16,687 bases of DNA from positions 1-16,687 of the forward strand of contig DAXETX010000263.1 of NCBI GenBank assembly GCA_051155735.1, written 5' to 3'. How positions within the stretch are numbered: the first letter of the stretch is position 1; every line of letters starts with the position of its first letter. The translations under genes and the position numbers were made by a program. The notes under the pieces were generated by a model, which was not told the DNA's origin, made no database searches, and was given only the letters and a program-made list of their open reading frames with translations. The DNA comes from JASJCP01 sp051155735 (GTDB taxonomy: Bacteria > Cyanobacteriota > Cyanobacteriia > Cyanobacteriales > Xenococcaceae). Below are positions 6,431-12,207 of the stretch, piece after piece.

Positions 6431-7015
6431 ATGAACTCAATATCTCAAAAATGTCAGAGCAAAAAACCGATTACTAGCTGTAACAGCAAAAAAAACGATT
6501 CTAAGAATAGTACCTTAGCGGATATGGTTGATGAGTATCTTAAAGAACATGGCAATTCTTATGACTGGGAAGATAAATGGTGGGGAGACAAAAATCTCAC
6601 TTGGTCAGAAGCTCTTTCTAGAGCATGGCGATCTCGCTTTGAGAATGGTAAAATGCACGGTCATCAGCGTCGGGTTGCTCATAAGCTCAAAGAGGGTTTG
6701 AAGGTTTCTTTAAGCGATAATATTCAACCCAATGATTTTAATGACTTTCACAGCGTTTATAAATGGGTCAAGTCAGTTACCGATAGAGTTAAAGGACTTG
6801 GTGCTACTACAGCCTATGATGTTGCTCGAAGATTGGGCGTGTGGATAGGTATGCAGCCCACGATGGTTTACTTACACGCTGGGGCTGCTGTGGGTGCAAA
6901 GAAATTAGGTATGGAAGGCGAGACAGTATCTTTGAATGATTTTCCCAGAGAAATTCAAAAGTTAGGAGCTACTCATGCTGAAAATTTTCTCTGCATATAT
7001 AAAAATCGTTTGTAG
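6431..7015 (+). CDS. Conserved protein of unknown function
   Basis: This 194-residue protein has a low-complexity polar start (residues 1-27, rich in Lys, Ser and Asn), then a region rich in Trp and acidic residues (SYDWEDKWWGDKNLTWSEAL). A C-terminal domain at about 105-194 runs VYKWVKSVTDRVKGLGATTA, YDVARRLGVWIGMQPTMVYL, HAGAAVGAKKLG, and ends ENFLCIYKNRL. I recognise that C-terminal pattern (YLHAG-xx-GA followed much later by LCIYK) from unannotated bacterial proteins; the GLGATTAYDVARRLG part resembles a helix-hairpin-helix, so DNA contact is possible. I chose ATG 6431; a TTG at 6398 is open in the same frame but less likely. It is a single gene divergent from the AAA+ ATPase gene. Confidence 0.7.
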   Translation: MNSISQKCQSKKPITSCNSKKNDSKNSTLADMVDEYLKEHGNSYDWEDKWWGDKNLTWSEALSRAWRSRFENGKMHGHQRRVAHKLKEGLKVSLSDNIQPNDFNDFHSVYKWVKSVTDRVKGLGATTAYDVARRLGVWIGMQPTMVYLHAGAAVGAKKLGMEGETVSLNDFPREIQKLGATHAENFLCIYKNRL

Positions 7016-7035
7016 CGATCGCTTTTGTAAGAATT

Positions 7036-7111
7036 GGTGGGTTACGCTGGATTGTTGATTTAATTGTTGATTTAAAGGTTAGGATTTCAGATAACTCCCA
7101 TCTAACCCACC
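7036..7111. repeat. Small palindromic (MITE/REP-like) element
   Basis: GGTGGGTTA at 7036-7044 and its exact inverse TAACCCACC at 7103-7111 bound a 58-bp core. The core contains a perfect 12-bp tandem duplication ATTGTTGATTTA (7051-7062 and 7063-7074). No reading frame is present. Elements with GGTGGGTTA-type ends are common in cyanobacterial intergenic DNA and are probably moved in trans. It sits between a gene end and the end of a gene remnant. Confidence 0.55.
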
Positions 7112-7121
7112 CTACAAAATA

Positions 7122-7328
7122 CTACTCAAAAGCATCTTCGTATATCTCGCTCAGAGTATCGTGAAATCCCCAGCCCATATCCGAGGTGTCTGAGACAATT
7201 TTGTGACAGCGTTTTTGAAAAGTATCTTTCTGTCTATATTTAATTATTTCTTTGATAGCTTTCTCATACGTCGTTTCCATACTGATGTAGAAAGGCTCGT
7301 CGATATCACCATAGGCATCAGTCTTTTT
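7122..7328 (-). pseudogene. C-terminal remnant of a DUF6155-like protein
   Basis: Leftward frame ending in TAG at 7122-7124. It reads DAYGDIDEPFYISMETTYEK, then AIKEIIKYRQKDTFQKRCHK, then IVSDTSDMGWGFHDTLSEIY before the stop. The GDIDEPFY, RCHKIV-DT and MGWGFHD-LS-IY motifs are those at the end of DUF6155 family proteins, whose function is unknown. The first half is absent: the frame hits a stop at 7329-7331, and in its place lies the 5' part of a different gene. No start codon is available at the junction. It is a fragment, not an expressed gene on its own. Confidence 0.6.
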
Positions 7329-7518
7329 CTATATAACCATCGAGAGAGCCAGTCACCAATCCAAATTGGAAATCTCCTAAATTATTCGGTTGAATTTCGA
7401 TGTAGGCTTGGGTTTCCATGTTGAAATAGTCTTCATCCCACATGGACATCTCGTAAATATGCCACGTACCTATAAAAGCATGGTCGGCTTTAGGTAGCTC
7501 CAGTTTCTTTAAGCCCAT
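7318..7518 (-). pseudogene. 5' fragment of a conserved hypothetical gene
   Basis: This 66-residue leftward frame from ATG 7518 reads MGLKKLELPKADHAFIGTWH, then IYEMSMWDEDYFNMETQAYI, and FQFGLVTGSLDGYIEKD to the stop. The GTWHIYEM-MWDEDYFN-E-QAYI-I pattern belongs to a conserved small protein whose full form, as I recall it, runs about twice this length with a C-terminal GN-x-D-x-x-DP-x-SG-x-GW segment. That segment is missing here. The frame runs straight into the DUF6155-like remnant, one base out of phase, so two broken genes have been joined. A short fused product would need a frameshift at the A-rich codons (GAAAAAGAC). Confidence 0.55.
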
Positions 7519-7566
7519 TGGTTAACTTAAAATAGCTGCGCCTTTATAGTAGCGTGAAGTTTGAGC

Positions 7567-7821
7567 TTAATCTTGACTCAGTTTATCCTTCGATACATAT
7601 CCACGTTTTTGACGACGAGAAGCTTGTTTCTCGTACCAGAGCAATCCCGTTTGATAATCGGGACAAATTGTCGAGTTGGAGCGACCGAAATCTAGTTTGA
7701 CTGCACTCCCCCAGGTGCGTTTGATAATCCAGTTGCCAAATAAATCCTGACATAATTCCAGTGAGTAGAAGCGGGTATCTTTCTGCCAGCTTGAATGTTG
7801 CCATTTTTCTAGTTGGTACAT
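7567..7821 (-). CDS. Small WGR-domain protein
   Basis: This 84-residue protein is almost wholly a WGR-like domain: RFYSLELCQDLFGNWIIKRT followed by WGSA, FGRS, and the closing KQASRRQKRGYV. WGR domains are nucleic-acid-binding modules found in PARPs and, as single small proteins, in many bacterial plasmids. The Arg of the WGR triplet is Ser here (WGS, residues 37-39), although GRS follows at 46-48. I chose ATG 7821 (MYQLEKW); a TTG at 7827 is also open. Heptamer repeats lie immediately upstream (7835-7862), so the promoter is probably outside them. Partner and role are unknown. Confidence 0.75.
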   Translation of the reverse strand: MYQLEKWQHSSWQKDTRFYSLELCQDLFGNWIIKRTWGSAVKLDFGRSNSTICPDYQTGLLWYEKQASRRQKRGYVSKDKLSQD

Positions 7822-7834
7822 AATCAATTAAGTT

Positions 7835-7862
7835 ACAAGTCACAAGTCACAAATCACAAGTG
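7835..7862. repeat. Four tandem heptamers
   Basis: The units are ACAAGTC, ACAAGTC, ACAAATC and ACAAGTG. This is a different heptamer from the AACTGAT arrays elsewhere, but again it lies just outside a coding region (14 bp from the WGR gene start). Confidence 0.8.
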
Positions 7863-7955
7863 TCAAAAAGTTAGAACTGTTGACTTTTGAAAGGTTTTGT
7901 ATCTCAACCATTAAAAATCAGCTTACTCTTGTTTCATGATGTTCGGAGCAAAAAT

Positions 7956-8897
7956 TTAGGTTTCTTCTAATAAATTTTCGATTTTCTGCAACCAATTTTG
8001 TACCTGTTTCCATTTTTTAGGGTTCTTCTCCCATAGTTTCGAGCGATTGAGACGACTGGTTATGGTTTTTACTTGGGTAGAAGGTGAGGGAACAGAATTA
8101 TCTTCAGTTGAGAGTGCTTTGATTTTTTCTTTAATCTGAGCTAGAGAAAGGTTTTTGGTAACAGCTTCGTCAATTAAACTATTTCTCTGCTGCTTGGCTT
8201 TGATTTTGGCGATCGCTCTGGCTTTGGTATAAGCTATTTTTCCTTGGCGTAAAACTTCTAAAATTTCATCTGGTAACTTTAACAGGGGCAAACGGTTGTT
8301 CACAAAGGACTGCCAATTCTGTCCCAGGCTGATGAATAACGACTCAATTTTTTGTTTTTCGGTGTTACCAATAACGTTATTGGTAACTTTTTTTTTCTGT
8401 TCGTTGTCCAGCCTGTAAAGCAATGAGATTACTATTTCTGGCGATTCTTTTAGCTCAATTCCCAGCAGGGTAACAATACCTTCTGTCTCTTCTACAGGAT
8501 TTAAGTCTTCTCGCTGTAAGTTTTCGATAAGAGCAATAGATAAAGCCTCTTCATCGGATAATTCGCGAATGGTAACGGGAACTTCCGTTAATTTAGCAGC
8601 TATTGCTGCACGGTAACGTCTCTCTCCTGCTACCAGTTCGTAGGATGCTTCTTTTCCCTCTAGAGGTCGGACGAGGAGGTTTTCTAAGATACCGTGAGCT
8701 TTGACAGATTGAGTTAGCTGTTCTAATTTTTGGGGGTCAAAATAGCGTCTGGGTTGAGAACTGGGAAGAAAAATCGATTCAATTTCAACCATCTGGGGGC
8801 TAGTTGATGGTTCATCATCGCCAAATAAAACGTCAAGATTGGCTTTGGCATTGTAAGGGCGATCGCTTTTGCGGGTAGTTTTTTTAGGACGAGGCAT
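7956..8897 (-). CDS. parB: Plasmid partition protein ParB
   Basis: This 313-residue protein is a ParB/Noc-type CTPase and centromere-binding protein. After a basic tail, the ParB/sulfiredoxin domain begins at about residue 37, with FLPSSQPRRYFDPQKLEQL, the CTP-binding ELVAGERRYRAA (87-98) and ENLQREDLNPVEE (125-137). A helical DNA-binding part follows with FVNNRLPLLKLPDEILEVLR and QGKIAYTKARAIA (218-230), then a basic C-terminal region likely to dimerise. Residues 171-178 (VTNNVIGN) are encoded by a perfect 24-bp palindrome. The start codon abuts a heptamer array. parA lies upstream on the same strand 252 bp away; the gap holds a relic of another parB. The length is close to the usual 280-330 residues. 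Confidence 0.95.
   Translation of the reverse strand: MPRPKKTTRKSDRPYNAKANLDVLFGDDEPSTSPQMVEIESIFLPSSQPRRYFDPQKLEQLTQSVKAHGILENLLVRPLEGKEASYELVAGERRYRAAIAAKLTEVPVTIRELSDEEALSIALIENLQREDLNPVEETEGIVTLLGIELKESPEIVISLLYRLDNEQKKKVTNNVIGNTEKQKIESLFISLGQNWQSFVNNRLPLLKLPDEILEVLRQGKIAYTKARAIAKIKAKQQRNSLIDEAVTKNLSLAQIKEKIKALSTEDNSVPSPSTQVKTITSRLNRSKLWEKNPKKWKQVQNWLQKIENLLEET
8364..8387. promoter_or_regulatory. Candidate parS-like centromere palindrome inside parB
   Basis: GTTACCAATAAC is followed directly by its exact reverse complement GTTATTGGTAAC, a perfect 24-bp palindrome covering ParB codons 171-178. A near copy with one mismatched pair occurs at 9047-9070. Perfect symmetry of this length beside a ParB gene suggests a ParB binding site; a parS site within the parB gene (spo0J) is known in Bacillus subtilis. 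The sequence is not the canonical chromosomal parS TGTTTCACGTGAAACA. The site assignment is inference. Confidence 0.45.
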
Positions 8898-8932
8898 ATC
8901 AGTTATCAGTGAACAGTAAACAGTTATCAGTT
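8898..8932. repeat. Five tandem heptamers at parB start
   Basis: The units are ATCAGTT, ATCAGTG, AACAGTA, AACAGTT and ATCAGTT, beginning on the base next to the parB start codon. They replace any normal Shine-Dalgarno sequence there. Confidence 0.8.
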
Positions 8933-8965
8933 ATTTGAGAATTTAGTGATTTTAATAGGGGTAGA

Positions 8966-9085
8966 TTATTGGTAACATATGACTTCTAATTTTGTCTTAA
9001 GTAGTCTTAAGTTATTGACAATCCTTTGTTTTTCCTGGGTTTCCGTGTTACCCATAACGTTATAGGTAACTTTATTTTTGATTAT
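8966..9085 (-). pseudogene. Decayed fragment of a second parB
   Basis: Leftward frame between stops reads NKVTYNVMGNTE, TQEKQRIVNN, LRLLKTKLEV, then a stop at 8966. It lines up with intact ParB residues 169-215: KVTNNVIGNTE, KQKIES, then VNNRLPLLKLPDEILEV, with a 3-codon insertion and in-frame deletions. Matching also holds at the DNA level past the 24-bp palindrome. This fragment lies right after parA, where its original parB should be, so the present parB may be a replacement. The alternative is a duplicated binding site with chance similarity around it. Confidence 0.5.
9047..9070. promoter_or_regulatory. Second copy of the 24-bp palindrome
   Basis: GTTACCCATAAC followed by GTTATAGGTAAC; one base pair breaks the symmetry. 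It shares 22 of 24 bases with the site at 8364-8387. It lies in the parA-parB gap, inside the parB relic. A further half-site ATTATTGGTAAC is at 8965-8976. It may be a second ParB binding site or just part of the relic. Confidence 0.4.
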
Positions 9086-9130
9086 TCATGGGGTGTTTAA
9101 TTACCCAAATAGGCAACAAGGATGCAGTTT

Positions 9131-9151
9131 AACTGATAACTGCCAACTGTC
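9131..9151. repeat. Three heptamers at parA stop
   Basis: The units are AACTGAT, AACTGCC and AACTGTC. The last overlaps the parA stop codon (TGA, 9150-9152 on the minus strand). Confidence 0.7.
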
Positions 9152-9902
9152 ATAGTTTCTCCATTTGCGTAGCCAATTCATCTAAGATTTTTAAAACGGA
9201 ATGTTTGGGGTCGTAGACAGCTAATGGTAACTTTTGTTCCGAGGCATCAGCAAAAGCAGTAGTACGGGGAATTGGTTCGTAGACTGGGGCTACTGTACCA
9301 AACTGTTCTTGAATGGCTTTGAGGGTACGTTTATCTTGAGAATTGCTGACAGCATAACGGGAGGGAACAAAACCCGCTAGCTGTAATTGGCGGTTGCCTC
9401 GCTTTCTGACCTTGGCAATGGTTTGCAGTAATAGATTAGTCCCCTGGAAGGCTTTGAAATGAGTTTCGACAGGGACGAGGACGTGAGTTGCAGCTACCAA
9501 GCTGGTGTAGCTGAGTAACCCCAAACTAGGGGGGCAGTCGATGATAATAAAATCATAATCATCTCGAATTGGGTCGAGGGATTCTTTAAGGCGAACTTCG
9601 CGAAAATCTAGATTGACCAGTTGAATCTCTGCCACGCTGAGGGTGATATTAGTGGGAGCAAGGTCTATCCCCTCAATATCTTTGAGGATAAATAAAGGTT
9701 CTTCGTTAATCAGGGCATCAAAAGGAGTTTTTTCCAAGCTTTCGGTATCGACACCCATAAAAGTAGTCAAAGAAGCCTGGGGGTCGAGGTCAACCAGTAA
9801 CACGGAATGAGAGCGTCTGGCTAAATGGTAGCCGAGATTGTGGGTCAGAGTGGTTTTTCCGACTCCCCCCGCTTGATTAAAAATGGCGATCGTCTTGCTC
9901 AT
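9150..9902 (-). CDS. parA: Plasmid partition ATPase ParA
   Basis: This 250-residue ParA/MinD-family ATPase moves plasmid copies using ParB bound at the centromere. The nucleotide site reads NQAGGVGKTTLT (residues 9-20), motif A' is LLVDLDPQAS (35-44) and Walker B is DFIIIDCPPS (117-126). The GVGKTT loop is normal, but the first (signature) Lys of the KGG deviant Walker motif is Ala here. It is of the short type Ib-like form, without an N-terminal HTH, so autoregulation would come from another protein. parB follows on the same strand after a repeat-rich 252-bp gap. The start ATG 9902 gives MSKTIAIFNQ, a typical beginning. Confidence 0.95.
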   Translation of the reverse strand: MSKTIAIFNQAGGVGKTTLTHNLGYHLARRSHSVLLVDLDPQASLTTFMGVDTESLEKTPFDALINEEPLFILKDIEGIDLAPTNITLSVAEIQLVNLDFREVRLKESLDPIRDDYDFIIIDCPPSLGLLSYTSLVAATHVLVPVETHFKAFQGTNLLLQTIAKVRKRGNRQLQLAGFVPSRYAVSNSQDKRTLKAIQEQFGTVAPVYEPIPRTTAFADASEQKLPLAVYDPKHSVLKILDELATQMEKL

Positions 9903-9966
9903 TGATTGGTTTTTCTATCTTGAGCTTGCATGGTTATAGCAGTATTTCTCAACCTAATAGTAACTG

Positions 9967-9995
9967 TTGACTGCCAAGATAACACCTGTATTAAA
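9967..9995 (+). promoter_or_regulatory. Promoter candidate for the DUF6398 gene
   Basis: TTGACT at 9967-9972, a 17-bp spacer, and ATTAAA at 9990-9995 (or TATTAA one base earlier) form a sigma-70-like promoter pointing to the gene at 10062. It also falls within the divergent space shared with parA (starts at 9902, leftward). An isolated TAGGAGGG at 10024-10031 has no good start codon at normal distance. Confidence 0.4.
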
Positions 9996-10061
9996 AAGAT
10001 GAGAAATGGTACTTTGAAGAATATAGGAGGGTAGTTGAAAACGTAATGCACTATTGAGGTC

Positions 10062-11006
10062 ATGACTAAATCAGCAGGAGAAAAAGTTCCGAAACAGATG
10101 CAGTCTAAATTTGCCGAGATTACTGCTCTTACTGATGCTTTCTGCTCTCAATATCTCAACGATGAATATGCAGATATGTCTCGTAGGCTAACAGCTGCTC
10201 TTTGTCGCAAACGTCCTTCGCCCTTGGTTAGAGGAAAAGCCAAAACTTGGGCTTGTGGTATCGTTCATGCCATTGGTTTGGTCAACTTTCTTTATGACTC
10301 TTCTCAAACTCCCCATATTAAAGCAACGGAACTCTACAAACATTTTGGAGTGGGACAGAGTACGGGACAGAGTAAATCGAAACAAATTCGCGACATGATG
10401 AAGATGTCCCAAATGAGTCCTGATTGGTGCTTACCGAGTAGAATCGACGATAATCCCCTCATCTGGATGGTTTCGGTCAATGGTTTCATCTTAGATATCC
10501 GTCATGCTCCTCGTGAAGTCCAAGAACAAGCATTTCTTCAAGGTATCATTCCCTATATTCCTGACGCTCAAGAGCTTGAGTCTGAAGCCAACCAAAAGCT
10601 TGAAGTAAATGAAGAGTATGCAGAGGATTTAAACGACAGTCAAATTTATGATTCTTCATGGGATGAGGGCAATGAGGAATTGTGGGAGCAAAAATATGCC
10701 GAATGGTCAACAAGAGACTGGTCGAACTGGCTTTTAGATAAGCTCACGTTTCCATTTCAAGTAGAACGTCAGGAGGATTTAAGCGCAAATCCTTTTAAAC
10801 CTAATCGAGATAAGCCTTTCAGTGTTGGTCATGAGATGAAAGTCCTCTCGATAGAAGATGAAGATGAAAGCTATGGAATCATCATCAAAGTGCGAGAAGG
10901 TAGAAAAACAGGATATATCCCTCTGGCTGATGTGGAAGTTGTTTCTCAAGAAGACCCCAATTTTTGGCTAGTTAGAGAGTATGTTGTTTGGTTTGCTAAT
11001 AGATAA
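10062..11006 (+). CDS. DUF6398 protein fused to a CcbP-like domain
   Basis: This 314-residue protein has two domains. Residues 10-168 match DUF6398: KFAEITALTDAFCSQYLNDEY, RRLTAALCRKRPSPLVRGKA, FGVGQSTGQSKSKQIRDM (an HTH-like part), and NGFILDIRHAPREVQEQAF ending IPYIPD. An acidic linker follows (168-212). Residues 213-314 resemble the cyanobacterial calcium-binding CcbP fold: WLLDKLTFPFQVE, FSVGHEMKVLSIEDED, YGIIIKVREGRKTGYIPLAD, and the ending FWLVREYVVWFANR. Acidic residues are plentiful, but the specific Ca2+ ligands are not confirmed. ATG 10062 fits the usual start ahead of KVPKQMQ. GAGG lies only 2 bp upstream, so translation may be weak. It is divergent from parA. The second domain assignment is moderately sure. 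Confidence 0.7.
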   Translation: MTKSAGEKVPKQMQSKFAEITALTDAFCSQYLNDEYADMSRRLTAALCRKRPSPLVRGKAKTWACGIVHAIGLVNFLYDSSQTPHIKATELYKHFGVGQSTGQSKSKQIRDMMKMSQMSPDWCLPSRIDDNPLIWMVSVNGFILDIRHAPREVQEQAFLQGIIPYIPDAQELESEANQKLEVNEEYAEDLNDSQIYDSSWDEGNEELWEQKYAEWSTRDWSNWLLDKLTFPFQVERQEDLSANPFKPNRDKPFSVGHEMKVLSIEDEDESYGIIIKVREGRKTGYIPLADVEVVSQEDPNFWLVREYVVWFANR

Positions 11007-11034
11007 CAATCAAAAGAACAAACGATAGGAATTA

Positions 11035-11373
11035 TTATTCATCAAGAGTTTCTAAAAGTTCTTTTTTCCTTTTTTCTAGCTGAGAAATTTTTCTTTTTAG
11101 ACTTCGTATTTCTGTGTTAACTTTCCTTAATTCAGTTTTGGTTTGTTTGGTTTTAAGATAGTCAGTTCCATATTTTTCAATTACAAGCTTTTCTACCTGA
11201 TTTCTCAAAAGCTTAAGACTCGGATTACCATATAAAGTGTTATGTCGATATTGTAATTTTCCTACTTTAATAGCATCAACGATCTCTTCTTGGGTAAGTC
11301 CAAATTCTTTTTGGGCGGTCTTATCACTGAGAGTTGCCCCTTTTTTTGTCCAAAGTGAATTATCCTCGCTCAT
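11035..11373 (-). CDS. Small conserved protein: HTH-like front and coiled-coil tail
   Basis: This 112-residue protein begins with LSDKTAQKEFGLTQEEIVDAI, then KVGKLQYRHNTLYGNPSLKL, LRNQVEKLVIEKYG and a highly charged helical end RSLKRKISQLEKRKKELLETL. The front resembles a MerR/excisionase-like helix-turn-helix: KEFGLTQEEIVDAIKVGKLQ, then a GNP turn. I recognise the whole pattern from uncharacterised small proteins of many bacteria; no function is established that I know of. The coiled coil (about residues 78-112) suggests a dimer. It converges on the DUF6398 gene, 28 bp between stops, and is 57 bp downstream of the membrane protein gene on the same strand. Confidence 0.7.
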   Translation of the reverse strand: MSEDNSLWTKKGATLSDKTAQKEFGLTQEEIVDAIKVGKLQYRHNTLYGNPSLKLLRNQVEKLVIEKYGTDYLKTKQTKTELRKVNTEIRSLKRKISQLEKRKKELLETLDE

Positions 11374-11430
11374 CAGACATTTTTGTGTACGTTACGGAAT
11401 ATATTTACTCTTTTTAGTGACGCGATTGCT

Positions 11431-11769
11431 TTATTCTTCAGTTTCTTCTTGACTCTTTCCTGTCATGGCAAGAAGACCTAAAAATCCCATAGCAATTTTC
11501 TGTCCTACTGGAAAAATAATCGCGACAAATCCTAGCACCAGACTGAGGAGAAAAAGCCAGATTAAATGAAGAGAAGACAATTGGAAAGCGATAACTAAAG
11601 CCAGGAAAATAATAAATATTATTAACGATGTAATTGCAGGTGGAATAATAGTTCCGCCGTTAAGGGTCATATTTATCAGGGAAATAACTTGCCAGACAAC
11701 CCAAACCACAGCAGTTACTAAAATTGTATTTTCTGCAATCTCCATCACTTTCTCCATCCAAGCAACCAT
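11431..11769 (-). CDS. Small membrane protein, three to four helices
   Basis: This 112-residue protein is very hydrophobic. Likely helices are ILVTAVVWVVWQVISLINM (16-34), SLIIFIIFLALVIAF (about 47-62), LHLIWLFLLSLVLGFVAII (about 66-84) and perhaps IAMGFLGLLAMTG (90-102). It ends in an acidic GKSQEETEE. The family is not recognised. It lies upstream of the small HTH/coiled-coil gene on the same strand, and a hairpin followed by Ts lies 46 bp upstream of its start, so transcription may come from just inside that gap. Confidence 0.6.
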   Translation of the reverse strand: MVAWMEKVMEIAENTILVTAVVWVVWQVISLINMTLNGGTIIPPAITSLIIFIIFLALVIAFQLSSLHLIWLFLLSLVLGFVAIIFPVGQKIAMGFLGLLAMTGKSQEETEE

Positions 11770-11814
11770 TCAATCTTAATTTTGCCATTAACCAACAAAA
11801 TTAATTCAAACAAT

Positions 11815-11840
11815 AAAAAACCTCGGCACATATACCAAGG
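11815..11840 (-). terminator. Hairpin with U-tract, leftward
   Basis: On the minus strand, CCTTGG, an 8-nt loop TATATGTG, CCGAGG, then TTTTTT: a six-pair stem with one T-G pair and a U-run, the form of an intrinsic terminator. No gene lies upstream of it on that strand before the opposite gene at 12208, so it would end a short leftward RNA from the 11845-12000 stretch or act as an attenuator for the membrane protein gene. Confidence 0.5.
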
Positions 11841-11862
11841 TCAAGTAGGAGAAATCAATGTT

Positions 11863-11942
11863 GACGAGCGACCCCTCGTCCTAAAGGATACCGCTCCGCA
11901 TATCGGCGAAAGACGCTCTGGGTAGCGCGAGTCGTGACGAGA
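11863..11942. repeat. GC-rich structured repeat
   Basis: This 80-bp stretch is much richer in GC than its surroundings. GACGAG at 11863-11868 can pair with CTCGTC at 11875-11880, and that CTCGTC can instead pair with GACGAG at 11937-11942, so two alternative folds compete. The interior has GCGGAGCGGTATCCTTTAGG-like sequence (minus strand), typical of interspersed cyanobacterial repeats. With the terminator it accounts for much of the 440-bp gap 11770-12207; otherwise that gap holds a HIP1 site (12004) and AT-rich DNA. Confidence 0.5.
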
Positions 11943-12156
11943 GATTAAAGATTATTAGCTAACCACAAAGGAAACGAAAAATAATGCTGAGACTAATAGT
12001 GTAGCGATCGCTTACATATGTTTGAGTGGGTATTAATTAAAAGAATGCCCATATTTTACATTTAAAGATTTTGCATCATATAGCAAATGGGTAATTGAAT
12101 ATTTTTACTCAAAACAGAAAAGCATCTGTTTAAAGTTCAATAGAGTTACATTATCT

Positions 12157-12189
12157 GTTTGTAGACAAACTCTCAAATAAAACTATATT
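12157..12189 (+). promoter_or_regulatory. Promoter and palindrome of the nuclease-like gene
   Basis: TAGACA at 12162-12167, 16 bp, then TATATT at 12184-12189, five of six matches to each consensus box. The -35 box lies within a perfect palindrome GTTTGT-AG-ACAAAC (12157-12170), flanked by AGAGTT (12142-12147) and AACTCT (12168-12173). A repressor bound there would block the promoter. The ribosome site GGAG is at 12198-12201. Confidence 0.5.
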
Positions 12190-12207
12190 CATAACTTGGA
12201 GTTAATT

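Noticed and set aside
6258..6440. Leftward 60-codon open frame
   Set aside because: Overlaps the start of the better supported gene at 6431, has no ribosome site and no recognisable motif, and covers the direct repeat.
7203..7424. Rightward open frame over the fused remnants
   Set aside because: Antisense to recognisable coding fragments and without motif.
8960..8976. Third full palindrome site
   Set aside because: Only one half (ATTATTGGTAAC) is present; the other side does not match.
10024..10057. Strong AGGAGGG followed by mini-ORFs (TTG 10035, ATG 10046)
   Set aside because: The peptides are three codons long; a leader-peptide role is possible but unsupported.
11858..11884. Eight-codon rightward ORF with GGAGA ribosome site before the structured repeat
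   Set aside because: Very short, no gene follows it on that strand and it lies in repeat DNA; could be chance.
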